Positions 1 through 6,945 of a stretch of 64,000 bases of DNA are shown in pieces. The position numbers and the translations under genes are program-made. Under the pieces are notes generated by a model. That model did no database searches, was not told where the DNA came from, and was given only the letters and a program-made list of their open reading frames with translations. Each line of letters opens with the position of its first letter. Positions within the stretch are counted from its first letter, which is position 1. The stretch is from CAZMGV01 sp964621525 [NCBI: uncultured bacterium]. GTDB lineage: Bacteria > JAGRBM01. Location: NCBI GenBank assembly GCA_964621525.1, contig CAZUMS010000009.1, positions 1 through 64,000 of the forward strand, read 5' to 3'.

Positions 1-384
1 GACCGGATCGAGGTGGCGGGAGCCCGGGTCAAGGCCTATGCCTATAACGCAGCCGTACCGGCCACCAGCGTGTATAACGCAACACTGCTGTATCCGGCGG
101 TGGGCTCCGGTTCGAACGGAACCCGGTTCTGTGATTACGACTCGATCGCCGACAGCGCCGGTCCCCGTTGTGCCGGCGGCCTGTCACGGCCCGGCGGGTT
201 CGCCACGGTCCGTGCCAACGATCTGGCTATCGGGGCCCTGCCCAAGGACGGTTCTGCGACGGCGGATATCTACTGGCCGAGTTTCGGAAACGCGACGGTG
301 GAGGTTTCCATCTCGGCGCCCGGTGTCCCGGCAATTCTCTACCGGCGCGATGTCCAGTGCCCGGCAGGCGGGTGCCCGCCCTGA
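1..384 (+). CDS. Hypothetical protein, C-terminal part (5' end outside window)
   Basis: The reading frame is open from the first base and stops at 382-384, so the true start lies upstream. The visible 127 residues are small-residue and beta-rich, with Asn/Thr/Ser/Gly stretches and four cysteines, two of them close together near the C-terminus (QCPAGGC). That composition suits an exported or surface protein, but no family is recognised. A terminator-like hairpin follows 45 bases after the stop, so this is probably the last gene of its transcript. The base composition matches the neighbours. The gene is real by frame and composition; its function is unknown. Confidence 0.5.
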   Translation, partial: DRIEVAGARVKAYAYNAAVPATSVYNATLLYPAVGSGSNGTRFCDYDSIADSAGPRCAGGLSRPGGFATVRANDLAIGALPKDGSATADIYWPSFGNATVEVSISAPGVPAILYRRDVQCPAGGCPP

Positions 385-428
385 TGATCTGCCCGTAACG
401 GTCTGACGGGGATGCCTGTCCAATCCGG

Positions 429-463
429 ATGCCGGACCCCAAGGGGCCCGGCATTCGGCTTTT
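429..463 (+). terminator. Intrinsic terminator-like hairpin before parA
   Basis: Arms 429-440 and 443-454 pair over 11 of 12 positions (ATGCCGG with CCGGCAT, CCCC with GGGG, one A-C mismatch). A short T4 tract follows at 460-463. It sits between the stop of the upstream gene and parA and would separate the two transcripts. The T tract is modest, so efficiency is uncertain. Confidence 0.5.
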
Positions 464-547
464 GGGGCTGTCGGCCCCTTGCCAGCAGGCCTTTTGCCGG
501 GCAACTGTAGGGAAAGCAGCCGCCTCCCGGCGCTGCCCGGTGACCGG

Positions 548-1342
548 ATGGGTGAAATCGTAGCCGTTGTGAACCAGAAGGGCGGGGTGGGAAAAACCAC
601 TACGGCGATGAACCTTGCCGCCTGCCTGGCAGCCGCCGAGCACCCCTCCCTCGTGATCGATCTGGACCCTCAGGGAAATGCGACCAGCGGGCTCGGGGTC
701 GAAGGTATCGAGGGCCGCGACTCCTACTCCCTCGTGCTTCATGAATGTTCCTGGAAGGATGCGGTGCGGCCGACGTCAATCCAGAACCTGTCCGTGATTC
801 CGGCCACGAAGTCCCTTGCGGGGGCCAACGTCGAACTCGTGGGGGAGATCGCCCGTGAGCTGAAGCTGCGGGACGCCCTTGCCGGGGCCGCAGATGCCTA
901 CGAATTCGTCTTTATCGACTGCCCGCCGTCGCTCGAACTGCTCACAATCAACGCGATGGTGGCGGCGCAGACGCTGCTCGTTCCGCTCCAGTGCGAATAC
1001 TTCGCGCTTGAGGGACTCAGCCACCTTCTCGAAACCCAGAAGCTCGTGAAGAAGTCGATCAACCGGGACCTGAATCTCGAGGGGATCGTCCTGACGATGT
1101 ACGACGCCCGGAACCGGCTGTCGGTGGATATCGAAAAAGAGGTCCGCGAGCATTTTCCGCAGGCGGCCTACCGGACCGTAATTCCGCGCAATGTCCGCCT
1201 CTCCGAGGCCCCGAGCCACGGAAAACCTATCATCGCCTATGACATCTCCTGCCGTGGTGCAGAGGCCTACATGAGCCTTGCGGGCGAATTCCTGGACCGG
1301 CGCGGTCTGACAGGCGGCTCCCGGCGGAAGGCGGCCGGATGA
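548..1342 (+). CDS. parA: ParA family chromosome-partitioning ATPase
   Basis: Soj/ParA-type P-loop ATPase of 264 residues, the usual length for chromosomal ParA. The deviant Walker A motif KGGVGKTT is at residues 11-18. The Walker A' aspartate lies in VIDLDPQG and Walker B in FIDCPPS. ATP-dependent dimers bind DNA non-specifically and move ParB-parS complexes during segregation. The ATG at 548 is chosen because the motif starts a few residues later, as in the family; the frame itself is open further upstream. The stop overlaps the parB start (ATGA), so the two are translationally coupled. No other replication or segregation gene is visible beside them. Confidence 0.95.
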   Translation: MGEIVAVVNQKGGVGKTTTAMNLAACLAAAEHPSLVIDLDPQGNATSGLGVEGIEGRDSYSLVLHECSWKDAVRPTSIQNLSVIPATKSLAGANVELVGEIARELKLRDALAGAADAYEFVFIDCPPSLELLTINAMVAAQTLLVPLQCEYFALEGLSHLLETQKLVKKSINRDLNLEGIVLTMYDARNRLSVDIEKEVREHFPQAAYRTVIPRNVRLSEAPSHGKPIIAYDISCRGAEAYMSLAGEFLDRRGLTGGSRRKAAG

Positions 1343-2220
1343 AGCAGGGCGCAAAACCGCTGGGACGCGGTCTCGGCTCCCTGATTCCGGGGGCGGGTCG
1401 CAAGGGTGAGGAGGCTGCGGACGGCGGCATTACCCAGATCGAACTGGCGAGGGTCGTTCCCAATCCGCGCCAGATGCGGGTTCACTTTGAGGAATCGGCA
1501 CTTGAAGCGCTTTCGGCATCGATCCGGCTGAAGGGCGTACTGGAGCCGGTACTCGTCCGGCCGCTCTCAGGCGGCCGCTACGAGCTGGTTGCGGGCGAAC
1601 GGCGGACCCGGGCAGCGAAACTGGCAGGGCTTGAGCGGATTCCGGCCGTGATCCGGGAGGTCAGCGACCGGGAATCCCTGGAAATCGCACTTCTTGAAAA
1701 CCTCATGCGCGAGGATCTCTCGCCTGTGGAAGAAGCGCGGGGCTACCAGAAGCTGGTGGACGAATTCGGATATACCCACGAACAGATCGCCAGCCGCACC
1801 GGTCTCGAGCGGGCGACGGTCACGAACGCGCTCCGTTTGCTCCGGCTGCCGGAAAAAGTTCTCGAGGAGATCGACCGCAAGGCGCTTTCGGCGGGGCATG
1901 CCAAGGTGCTTCTCGGGCTTGAACATGCGGACCAGCTTCTGGCCGCTGCCCTGAAGGCGGTTCGGGAGGGGCTCTCGGTCCGCGAAACCGAGGCTCTTGT
2001 CCAGAAAATGAGAAGTACCGGGGCGGGCCGTGCGGGATCCTCAAAGAAGACCTCCGGTAAAACCGATCCCAATGTCCGGCAACTGACCGAAGAACTTTCC
2101 CGTTCACTCGGGGCTAAAGTCGAGATCCAGCACCGGACGGGCGGGCGGGGCAGGCTCACGGTTCACTACAGCAGCCTGGACATGCTGGACACCGTCGTCA
2201 GCCGCCTGAAACGGCGCTAA
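1339..2220 (+). CDS. parB: ParB family partition protein (CTPase/DNA-binding)
   Basis: 293 residues with the ParB order. The N-terminal ParB/Srx CTP-binding domain carries the box AGERRTRAAKLAG and the preceding RPLSGGRYELV strand. It is followed by the helix-turn-helix EQIASRTGLERATVTNALR and a C-terminal dimerisation segment rich in Arg and Leu. ParB loads at parS sites, spreads as a clamp and stimulates ParA. It overlaps parA by four bases (ATGA). No full parS palindrome was found by eye in this window, so the sites are presumably elsewhere near the origin. It faces thiD convergently across 17 bases that hold a small hairpin (GGCAG, TTGT loop, CTGCC). Confidence 0.95.
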   Translation: MKQGAKPLGRGLGSLIPGAGRKGEEAADGGITQIELARVVPNPRQMRVHFEESALEALSASIRLKGVLEPVLVRPLSGGRYELVAGERRTRAAKLAGLERIPAVIREVSDRESLEIALLENLMREDLSPVEEARGYQKLVDEFGYTHEQIASRTGLERATVTNALRLLRLPEKVLEEIDRKALSAGHAKVLLGLEHADQLLAAALKAVREGLSVRETEALVQKMRSTGAGRAGSSKKTSGKTDPNVRQLTEELSRSLGAKVEIQHRTGGRGRLTVHYSSLDMLDTVVSRLKRR

Positions 2221-2237
2221 GGCAGTTGTCTGCCCAT

Positions 2238-3044
2238 TCAGAGCATCAGCGAAGGTCCCCCGGGGGCAAGCGGCTTCGCCTCGGCAATGAGGCGGTCCAT
2301 TGACGCTTCGGCCATCAGGAAAGCCTGGAGCGGCGTATGGCCCAGGGCGAGATGGCTGGCGATCAGGGATGACAGCACGCAGCCGGTTCCGCGGATCTTG
2401 CCCGCTTTCCGTTTCCGGCCGTAAGCTGCCAGCAGCTCCCCATTTGCGTAGAGCCGGTCGATTACCCGGCTGCCGCGGGCATGACCGCCTTTCAGCAGCA
2501 GATGGAATCTAAAGCGGCGAGTGAGGTCTTCCGGCTTTTCCCCGCCGAACAGCCGGGCATATTCGTCCAGATTGGGCGTCAGGAATGTCAGGCGGCTCAG
2601 TCCTTCCCGTTCCAGATAGCGGTTGAGTTTTGTCATCTCGGGGCGGGAGAGAAACGCCGGACCCGTGGTCGGTGCCAGAACCGGATCGTAAACAGCCGGA
2701 ACTCCCCGGCCTGCACCTGCAGATTCAAGAACAGTCCTGATCTGTCCGGCCGATGCCAGAGCCCCGATCTTGATGGAAGCGGCGGGGCCGTCGTCGCGCA
2801 GCACGGCCTTGATCTGCCGGGCGAGTACAGGGCCAGGAAGAGGGAACAGACCCGACATCTTCCGGCTGGACTGGATGGTAGCTGCGCTGAGACAGGTCAG
2901 CGGTTTTACACCCAAATGAAGGGCTGCCCGGACGTCTGCAAGGAGTCCGCCGCCCCCCGACGGGTCCAGGGCGGCAACGATCAGGACACGGGGTGGCAGC
3001 CGGGGACCGCGCGCGACAGGCCGGTTTTTCGGGGAAGGGTTCAA
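2238..3044 (-). CDS. thiD: Hydroxymethylpyrimidine (phosphate) kinase ThiD-like
   Basis: 268 residues of the ribokinase-like fold. DPSGGGGLLADVRA near the N-terminus matches the HMP-binding loop of ThiD (family form DSSGGAGIQAD). KGGHA and the C-terminal IRGTGCVLSSLIASHLA give the ATP site and anion hole. ThiD phosphorylates HMP and HMP-P for thiamine synthesis. The start is TTG at 3044, since no ATG or GTG precedes the conserved VLIVAALDPSGGGG in frame. The gene stands alone, with no other thiamine gene and no TPP riboswitch in the upstream region. It might act on another pyridoxal- or HMP-like substrate, but the motif set favours ThiD. Confidence 0.85.
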   Translation of the reverse strand: MNPSPKNRPVARGPRLPPRVLIVAALDPSGGGGLLADVRAALHLGVKPLTCLSAATIQSSRKMSGLFPLPGPVLARQIKAVLRDDGPAASIKIGALASAGQIRTVLESAGAGRGVPAVYDPVLAPTTGPAFLSRPEMTKLNRYLEREGLSRLTFLTPNLDEYARLFGGEKPEDLTRRFRFHLLLKGGHARGSRVIDRLYANGELLAAYGRKRKAGKIRGTGCVLSSLIASHLALGHTPLQAFLMAEASMDRLIAEAKPLAPGGPSLML

Positions 3045-3542
3045 TTCGCCGTTGACCTCGGAGTCAAATCTACTTCATTGAATTGCTAATATGGAATTCA
3101 GTGATCCGTTGTTTTTCGGAACGGATCATTTCGATAAGCATGTCCTGATATTTCTCTTTACGTCGATTCGTGTCAGGGCTGCCAGAAGAGGCAGAGCCTT
3201 TGCCCAAGCGGGTTTAAACTGTTTACTATCGAAACTTAATCCTGGATTACGCATCACACGTCTAGGTTTTTTCGTTTGAAAGCGCGACGTTTTTTGTGGA
3301 GTAGTTCTATGTATTTTTCCATGATGCGAATGAATCCAGATAAAGATGAAAGACTCCTGAACACACTGAAACCGGTATCGGCCTGACTATTTTCAGAGTA
3401 GACTTCTCTTCCAAGGGTTTCTAGGGCTAGTAGAGAGTCGGGTTCGCGGGGGAAGCTGGCCGCCAGGCGGGTGCTTCTGAACCGGACTCTCCTTCGGGTT
3501 GGCACGCCGTGGGCGGCCGGAAAGACGCGGGGGAAAACGTTT
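3045..3542. other. AT-rich intergenic island between thiD and the Fis-type gene
   Basis: About 500 bases that are clearly richer in A and T than the surrounding genes, with several T5-T6 runs near 3265-3300. It holds the inverted repeat at 3102-3128. A minus-strand frame ends at 3254 with a codon choice unlike the neighbours (CTA, AGA, AAA, ATA); no convincing start or ribosome site was found for it. The stretch probably contains the control regions for thiD and the Fis-type gene, and may hold a gene remnant. Confidence 0.5.
3102..3128. repeat. Perfect 9-bp inverted repeat upstream of thiD
   Basis: TGATCCGTT at 3102-3110 and AACGGATCA at 3120-3128 form a perfect inverted repeat around a 9-base T-rich spacer. 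It lies about 60 bases upstream of the thiD start, inside the AT-rich island. With no T tract after either arm it looks more like an operator or RNA hairpin than a terminator. Confidence 0.5.
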
Positions 3543-3965
3543 ATGGTGACAGAAGCACAACTCAAGAACAGTCTCAAGGTATTGCTCAGGGGCGGATCTT
3601 TGCCGGCATCGGAAGACGAGACCGAGCGGATATTCAAGGCGCTGGCCCGTATCGCTCCCAACTGCCTGGTCGACCCCGCCATCGCGCTCGGCTTCATATC
3701 TACCGTGATTCGAGACAAGGGTCAGATGACCCCGAAGACCGTCGCAGAAATCGCACAGGCGGAGAAGCTGCTCCGCGAACTGAAGACCCAGCCAGTTGGA
3801 TTCGACGAGAGCATGACCCTTCCGGATCAGCTCGATGCTCTCGAAAAGCACCTGATCGAGCGTTCGCTCGAGCTTCACCGCCGCAAGGGAGACGCTGCCA
3901 AGGCGCTCGGAATTCCACAGAGCACGCTGTCGACGAAACTCAAGAAGTTCGGCCTTCGGGAATAG
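3543..3965 (+). CDS. Fis-type helix-turn-helix regulator (unknown target)
   Basis: 140 residues. The last 45 or so form a Fis-type HTH: LHRRKGDAAKALGIPQSTL followed by STKLKKFGL, as at the C-terminus of Fis and NtrC-family activators. The N-terminal 90 residues are helical and lack a recognised receiver or AAA domain, so this is a stand-alone DNA-binding protein. The ATG at 3543 is preferred because a purine-rich GGGGGAAAA lies just upstream; the frame also allows an earlier start at 3471. It is preceded by the AT-rich island. The target genes cannot be read from the sequence. Confidence 0.75.
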   Translation: MVTEAQLKNSLKVLLRGGSLPASEDETERIFKALARIAPNCLVDPAIALGFISTVIRDKGQMTPKTVAEIAQAEKLLRELKTQPVGFDESMTLPDQLDALEKHLIERSLELHRRKGDAAKALGIPQSTLSTKLKKFGLRE

Positions 3966-3976
3966 CGGGTCAGGAC

Positions 3977-4054
3977 TGGGGTGAGTGACCGGTCTCGAAC
4001 CGGCAGCCTTCAGAGTCACAATCTGACGCTCTAACCAATTGAGCTACACCCACC
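3977..4054 (-). tRNA. tRNA-His (anticodon GTG)
   Basis: Read on the minus strand it folds as a full cloverleaf. The 7-bp acceptor GTGGGTG pairs with CACTCAC (one G-U), with the extra G at position -1 facing C73 that is diagnostic of tRNA-His. The anticodon stem TCAGA/TCTGA holds the loop TTGTGAC, giving GTG. The T arm is GCCGG TTCGAGA CCGGT. The 3' CCA is encoded at 3977-3979. The 3' end lies 11 bases from the convergent stop of the Fis-type gene. Confidence 0.96.
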
Positions 4055-4098
4055 ACCGGGTGGCCGGATGCAGGATGCAACCGGCGTTTGGCGCCCCC

Positions 4099-4127
4099 TA
4101 TTTAGGGACAATGTTCGGTGAGTTCAA
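4099..4127 (-). promoter_or_regulatory. Sigma70-type promoter for tRNA-His
   Basis: On the minus strand the -35 box TTGAAC (4122-4127) and the -10 box TAAATA (4099-4104) are separated by exactly 17 bases. They sit 45 bases before the mature 5' end of tRNA-His and after the stop of the cobalamin-protein gene. This gives the tRNA its own promoter. Confidence 0.6.
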
Positions 4128-4141
4128 GGGGGCCCTGAAAT

Positions 4142-4873
4142 TCAGGGAAGCGCGATGGCATCCCGTTCCTTGGCATAGTGATAGCGGATCTGGTTCTCCC
4201 CGTAACGCCAGTTTTTTCCCAGCGGGCAGGCGTCCCGCACCTCCAGCCAGAGTTTCCAGTGAGAGAGCCCTTCGGCATTCCCGGGGTTCTGTGCCGGCTG
4301 GCAAGCAAGGGCCCGGTTCAGGGCCTTGACGCAGGGGGCCTCGCATCCGCTGCAGGTATCGGCGGGAAGGGACGGCGTGGCGGCGGGGCCTGCCACATCG
4401 AACGCCACCAGCGCCCGCCAGGCGATCCACGGGCCGTAGTCCGGATGCACCGTCAGGCTGGAGGGAGACGTCATGGCGAAGCCCGCCACGGCGGCGGCCT
4501 TCTGCACGGCGGCTGGAGGGCCTGCGCGAAGATGGGCCCAGCGGAGCTCGAACGGAGTTCCGGTGGTCCGGGCAGCATCTGTCACCTGCCGTTCGGCATA
4601 CAGATCCACCGGATGCGGGTCGTCCCGGAGCGACCGGTCTGTTTCGAAGGCGGTGACGAACGGATTCCAGAACCGGCGGGTATTGCCGACGAGCACCACG
4701 AGACTTCCGGGCCTGTCAAAAGCCGCGAGCCGGTATTCAGGTGCGACGGCGTCGTTGTAGGTTCCGGCCCGGAACGGGATCACGATGTCGAACCCGCCCG
4801 CCAGCAGCCGCTCCCGGAAGCGGGAGAAGATCCCGTTCCACGGGGCTGGAGAAAGTTCGGAACCGACGCTCAT
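4142..4873 (-). CDS. CblC/MMACHC-like cobalamin-processing protein
   Basis: 243 residues. Residues 26-50 (GGFDIVIPFRAGTYND then the PEYRL segment) and 140-155 (LTVHPDYGPWIAWRAL) match the pattern of human MMACHC (PFQVAWYNELLPPAF; CIHPRFGGWFAIRGV) at corresponding places, and VDLYAERQV matches its VDQCVAYHLG. MMACHC removes the upper ligand of cobalamin using glutathione or flavin. The C-terminal third has cysteines at 174, 177, 181, 191 and 216 that MMACHC lacks and that recall the iron-sulfur part of QueG-like reductases. The start at 4873 is chosen because longer frames read through the tRNA-Arg gene. Assignment to the CblC fold rests on remembered motifs. Confidence 0.7.
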   Translation of the reverse strand: MSVGSELSPAPWNGIFSRFRERLLAGGFDIVIPFRAGTYNDAVAPEYRLAAFDRPGSLVVLVGNTRRFWNPFVTAFETDRSLRDDPHPVDLYAERQVTDAARTTGTPFELRWAHLRAGPPAAVQKAAAVAGFAMTSPSSLTVHPDYGPWIAWRALVAFDVAGPAATPSLPADTCSGCEAPCVKALNRALACQPAQNPGNAEGLSHWKLWLEVRDACPLGKNWRYGENQIRYHYAKERDAIALP

Positions 4874-4894
4874 GCGGAGATCCGTCCTGCAGGC

Positions 4895-4971
4895 TGGCGC
4901 GCCCGGCGGGACTCGAACCCACAACCTACGGCTTAGAAGGCCGTTGCTCTATCCAGTTGAGCTACGGGCGC
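4895..4971 (-). tRNA. tRNA-Arg (anticodon TCT)
   Basis: On the minus strand the acceptor GCGCCCG pairs with CGGGCGC. The D arm is GCTC-AACTGGATA-GAGC and the anticodon stem ACGGC/GCCGT with loop CTTCTAA gives TCT. The T loop is TTCGAGT. The 3' CCA is encoded at 4895-4897. It precedes the CblC-like gene on the same strand by 21 bases and may be co-transcribed with it. Confidence 0.96.
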
Positions 4972-5054
4972 CTTGACTGACGGTAAAACCGTGCGCACCC
5001 TAGCCAAAGCGGTCGGGGGCGTCTACGGAACCAGCCGCTATCTTACTACAGAAC

Positions 5055-5663
5055 ATGCCCGTTGTTTCATCCAGCGAATTGATCAGGTCCCGGCTGTCCG
5101 GACATCCCGTCCGGAGTGTTGAGGTGCCCGGTCTTGTCCCGGCTGCGGTTCTGATCCCGGTGTTCGAGAAGGAAGGCGCCACGCGGCTCCTGTTCACCCG
5201 CCGGTCCGGCTCGCTGAACAAGCACGCTGGCGAGGTCAGCTTCCCCGGCGGCCGTCAGGACGAAGGCGACGGGAGCCGGGAGCGGACGGCGCTCCGGGAA
5301 ACCCAGGAGGAACTGGGGCTCGAGCCCTCGCGGGTCCGTATTCTCGGGGAACTCGACGAAATCACCACGGTGACGAACTACCGGGTACTGCCGTTCGTGG
5401 GCGAACTTGCGTATCCATTCGAGCTCCGGGTGTCCGATGAAGAGGTCAACTCGGTGTTCGACGTCTCTATCGACGAACTGATGGACCCCGTGGTCTACAC
5501 GCTTCACCGGTCCCATACCTGGAAGGGGCGGCCATACCCTGTCCACCAGTTCCAGGTGAAGGGCGAGAACATCTGGGGCGCTACGGGGAAGATCCTCGCG
5601 CAGTTCCTGCACGTTGTTTACGGGTGGGGTGACGCCGAGACAGTGCTCGCGGGCCGGTCCTGA
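5055..5663 (+). CDS. Nudix hydrolase, CoA pyrophosphatase (NUDT7/8-like)
   Basis: 202 residues. The UPF0035/CoA-specific signature LLFTRRSGSLNKHAGEVSFPGG precedes the Nudix box, whose catalytic core RETQEELGL is at residues 81-89. Enzymes with this pair of motifs cleave coenzyme A and its acyl derivatives to acyl-phosphopantetheine and 3',5'-ADP. The start ATG at 5055 follows closely after the tRNA-Arg gene, on the opposite strand. It converges with the PilZ gene, the stops being five bases apart. A role in CoA turnover is inferred from the family. Confidence 0.88.
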   Translation: MPVVSSSELIRSRLSGHPVRSVEVPGLVPAAVLIPVFEKEGATRLLFTRRSGSLNKHAGEVSFPGGRQDEGDGSRERTALRETQEELGLEPSRVRILGELDEITTVTNYRVLPFVGELAYPFELRVSDEEVNSVFDVSIDELMDPVVYTLHRSHTWKGRPYPVHQFQVKGENIWGATGKILAQFLHVVYGWGDAETVLAGRS

Positions 5664-5667
5664 ACCG

Positions 5668-6084
5668 TCAGTCGTCGTCCTTGCCGGTTCTGCGGCGGCG
5701 GGCTTCGGTGAGTGCGGCGGCGAGATCCCCGAACAGGCGTTCGTTCTTCACCCACTGGTCGATTTTCTGTGCGAGTCCTTCGTCCAGAGTACCGAACTTC
5801 ATGCCGTAGCCGTATTTCCGCTGGATCCGGGGGTCCGGGCCGGCTTCGTTCTTGTAGACAATCTCGACCGGCACTTCGATGACCTCAGGTATCGCCTTGA
5901 TCCGGAAGCCCAATGTGAGGGGCTGGCCGGGACTGAGGTTCTCGTCGCTCTCGATCAGCGCGCCTCCGCGGGAGAGTTCGCGCATGTGTCCCTCGTAAGC
6001 ATTCCCCTGGATAATCACCATCAGGGGGATGCTGACCGACGCACGCTTGTGGGTACGGATCCGGAAGTTCCGTTTTACCGTCAT
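5668..6084 (-). CDS. PilZ-domain protein (putative c-di-GMP receptor)
   Basis: 138 residues forming one PilZ domain. The arginine motif RTHKR is at residues 10-14 and the second motif, about 25 residues later, reads ELSRGG. In classical c-di-GMP-binding PilZ domains these are RxxxR and D/NxSxxG; here Glu replaces Asp/Asn, so binding is likely but not certain. The C-terminus is a charged helix ending in acidic residues. Its ATG overlaps the stop of the upstream alpha/beta hydrolase (ATGA), so the two are coupled. No GGDEF or EAL protein is present in the window. Confidence 0.8.
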   Translation of the reverse strand: MTVKRNFRIRTHKRASVSIPLMVIIQGNAYEGHMRELSRGGALIESDENLSPGQPLTLGFRIKAIPEVIEVPVEIVYKNEAGPDPRIQRKYGYGMKFGTLDEGLAQKIDQWVKNERLFGDLAAALTEARRRRTGKDDD

Positions 6085-6875
6085 GCGACTGCCTCCTTCC
6101 CGGTGACATTCTGGACGAAAGCGAGGACGGCGGCGAGGAACGCCCCGGGTGCTTCGAAATGGGACTGATGGCCGGCTCCGGGAATCACCACCCGGCGGGC
6201 ACCGGGGATCCGTCCGGCGAGGAACTCCTGGTATTTCGGTGGCGTGAGCCGGTCAGAATCCCCGCCGACGACGAGTACCGGCAGGGTGATTCCGGAGACG
6301 GCATCCATCCGGTCGAACCGGTCGGCGGCCCGGAAATCGTTGATGACCTGCCGGTTCGTGGGGTGCCGGGGCATCTGGAGGTAACGGTCCAGGATTTCAT
6401 CCGTGACGGCGCTTCCGAAGCCCATGCGCAGGCTCTCACGGTTGTGGACGTGGTAGAACTTTTCGAGCCCGTCGAAGATGGCCTGGCTCACCTTCAGCTT
6501 CGCACCGGTGGAATAGAGGACGATCCCGGCCGGTTTTACCCGCCCGCGCAGGGTCAGTTCGATGGTGATGGCCCCGCCCAGTGAATGGCCCACGAGAATG
6601 ATGGGGCCCTTCAGGGCCGAAAGCGCCTGCTCGAGGTTCTCCGCCATTTCCTCAACGGTTGAGGGCAGGGGGCCTTCATCCGAACCGTGGCCGGGCTGGT
6701 TGACCGCCAGAACCGCCATGCGTTCGGCCACTTGCCGGACGACAGGTTCGTAGTTCGACGCCTGTCCCCCCGCCCCATGCTGGATCACGAGCACCGGTTC
6801 CCCGGCCGCAGCCGGCAGACGGCCGAAGGCCTCCATCGGCCCCAGCCTGTGACGCTCCCAGATATTGCGACTCAC
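6081..6875 (-). CDS. Alpha/beta hydrolase
   Basis: About 264 residues with the fold's landmarks: the oxyanion segment VIQHGAGG, the nucleophile elbow GHSLGG, the Asp in VVGGDSDRLTPP and the C-terminal His in GAGHQSHF. That gives a complete Ser-Asp-His triad. The substrate cannot be read; the protein resembles small esterases and carboxylic ester hydrolases. I prefer the GTG at 6875, which has GGGGA about nine bases upstream, over the ATG at 6917, which has none. It is coupled to the PilZ gene by a four-base overlap and is divergent from the lipoprotein gene, leaving a short shared control region. Confidence 0.8.
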   Translation of the reverse strand: MSRNIWERHRLGPMEAFGRLPAAAGEPVLVIQHGAGGQASNYEPVVRQVAERMAVLAVNQPGHGSDEGPLPSTVEEMAENLEQALSALKGPIILVGHSLGGAITIELTLRGRVKPAGIVLYSTGAKLKVSQAIFDGLEKFYHVHNRESLRMGFGSAVTDEILDRYLQMPRHPTNRQVINDFRAADRFDRMDAVSGITLPVLVVGGDSDRLTPPKYQEFLAGRIPGARRVVIPGAGHQSHFEAPGAFLAAVLAFVQNVTGKEAVA

Positions 6876-6945
6876 GTCATCGTTCCCCGGTCCCGCGGGC
6901 GGTGGCGACCCCAGCATGGGCTTGTGCTACATACTCTAGCGGCAC

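Noticed and set aside
3045-3110. TPP riboswitch upstream of thiD
   Set aside because: No CTGAGA or the matching second core element is present.
4874-4924. N-terminal extension of the CblC-like protein (start at 4924)
   Set aside because: The extension reads through tRNA-Arg and gives the usual translated-tRNA peptide (VRVPPGAP).
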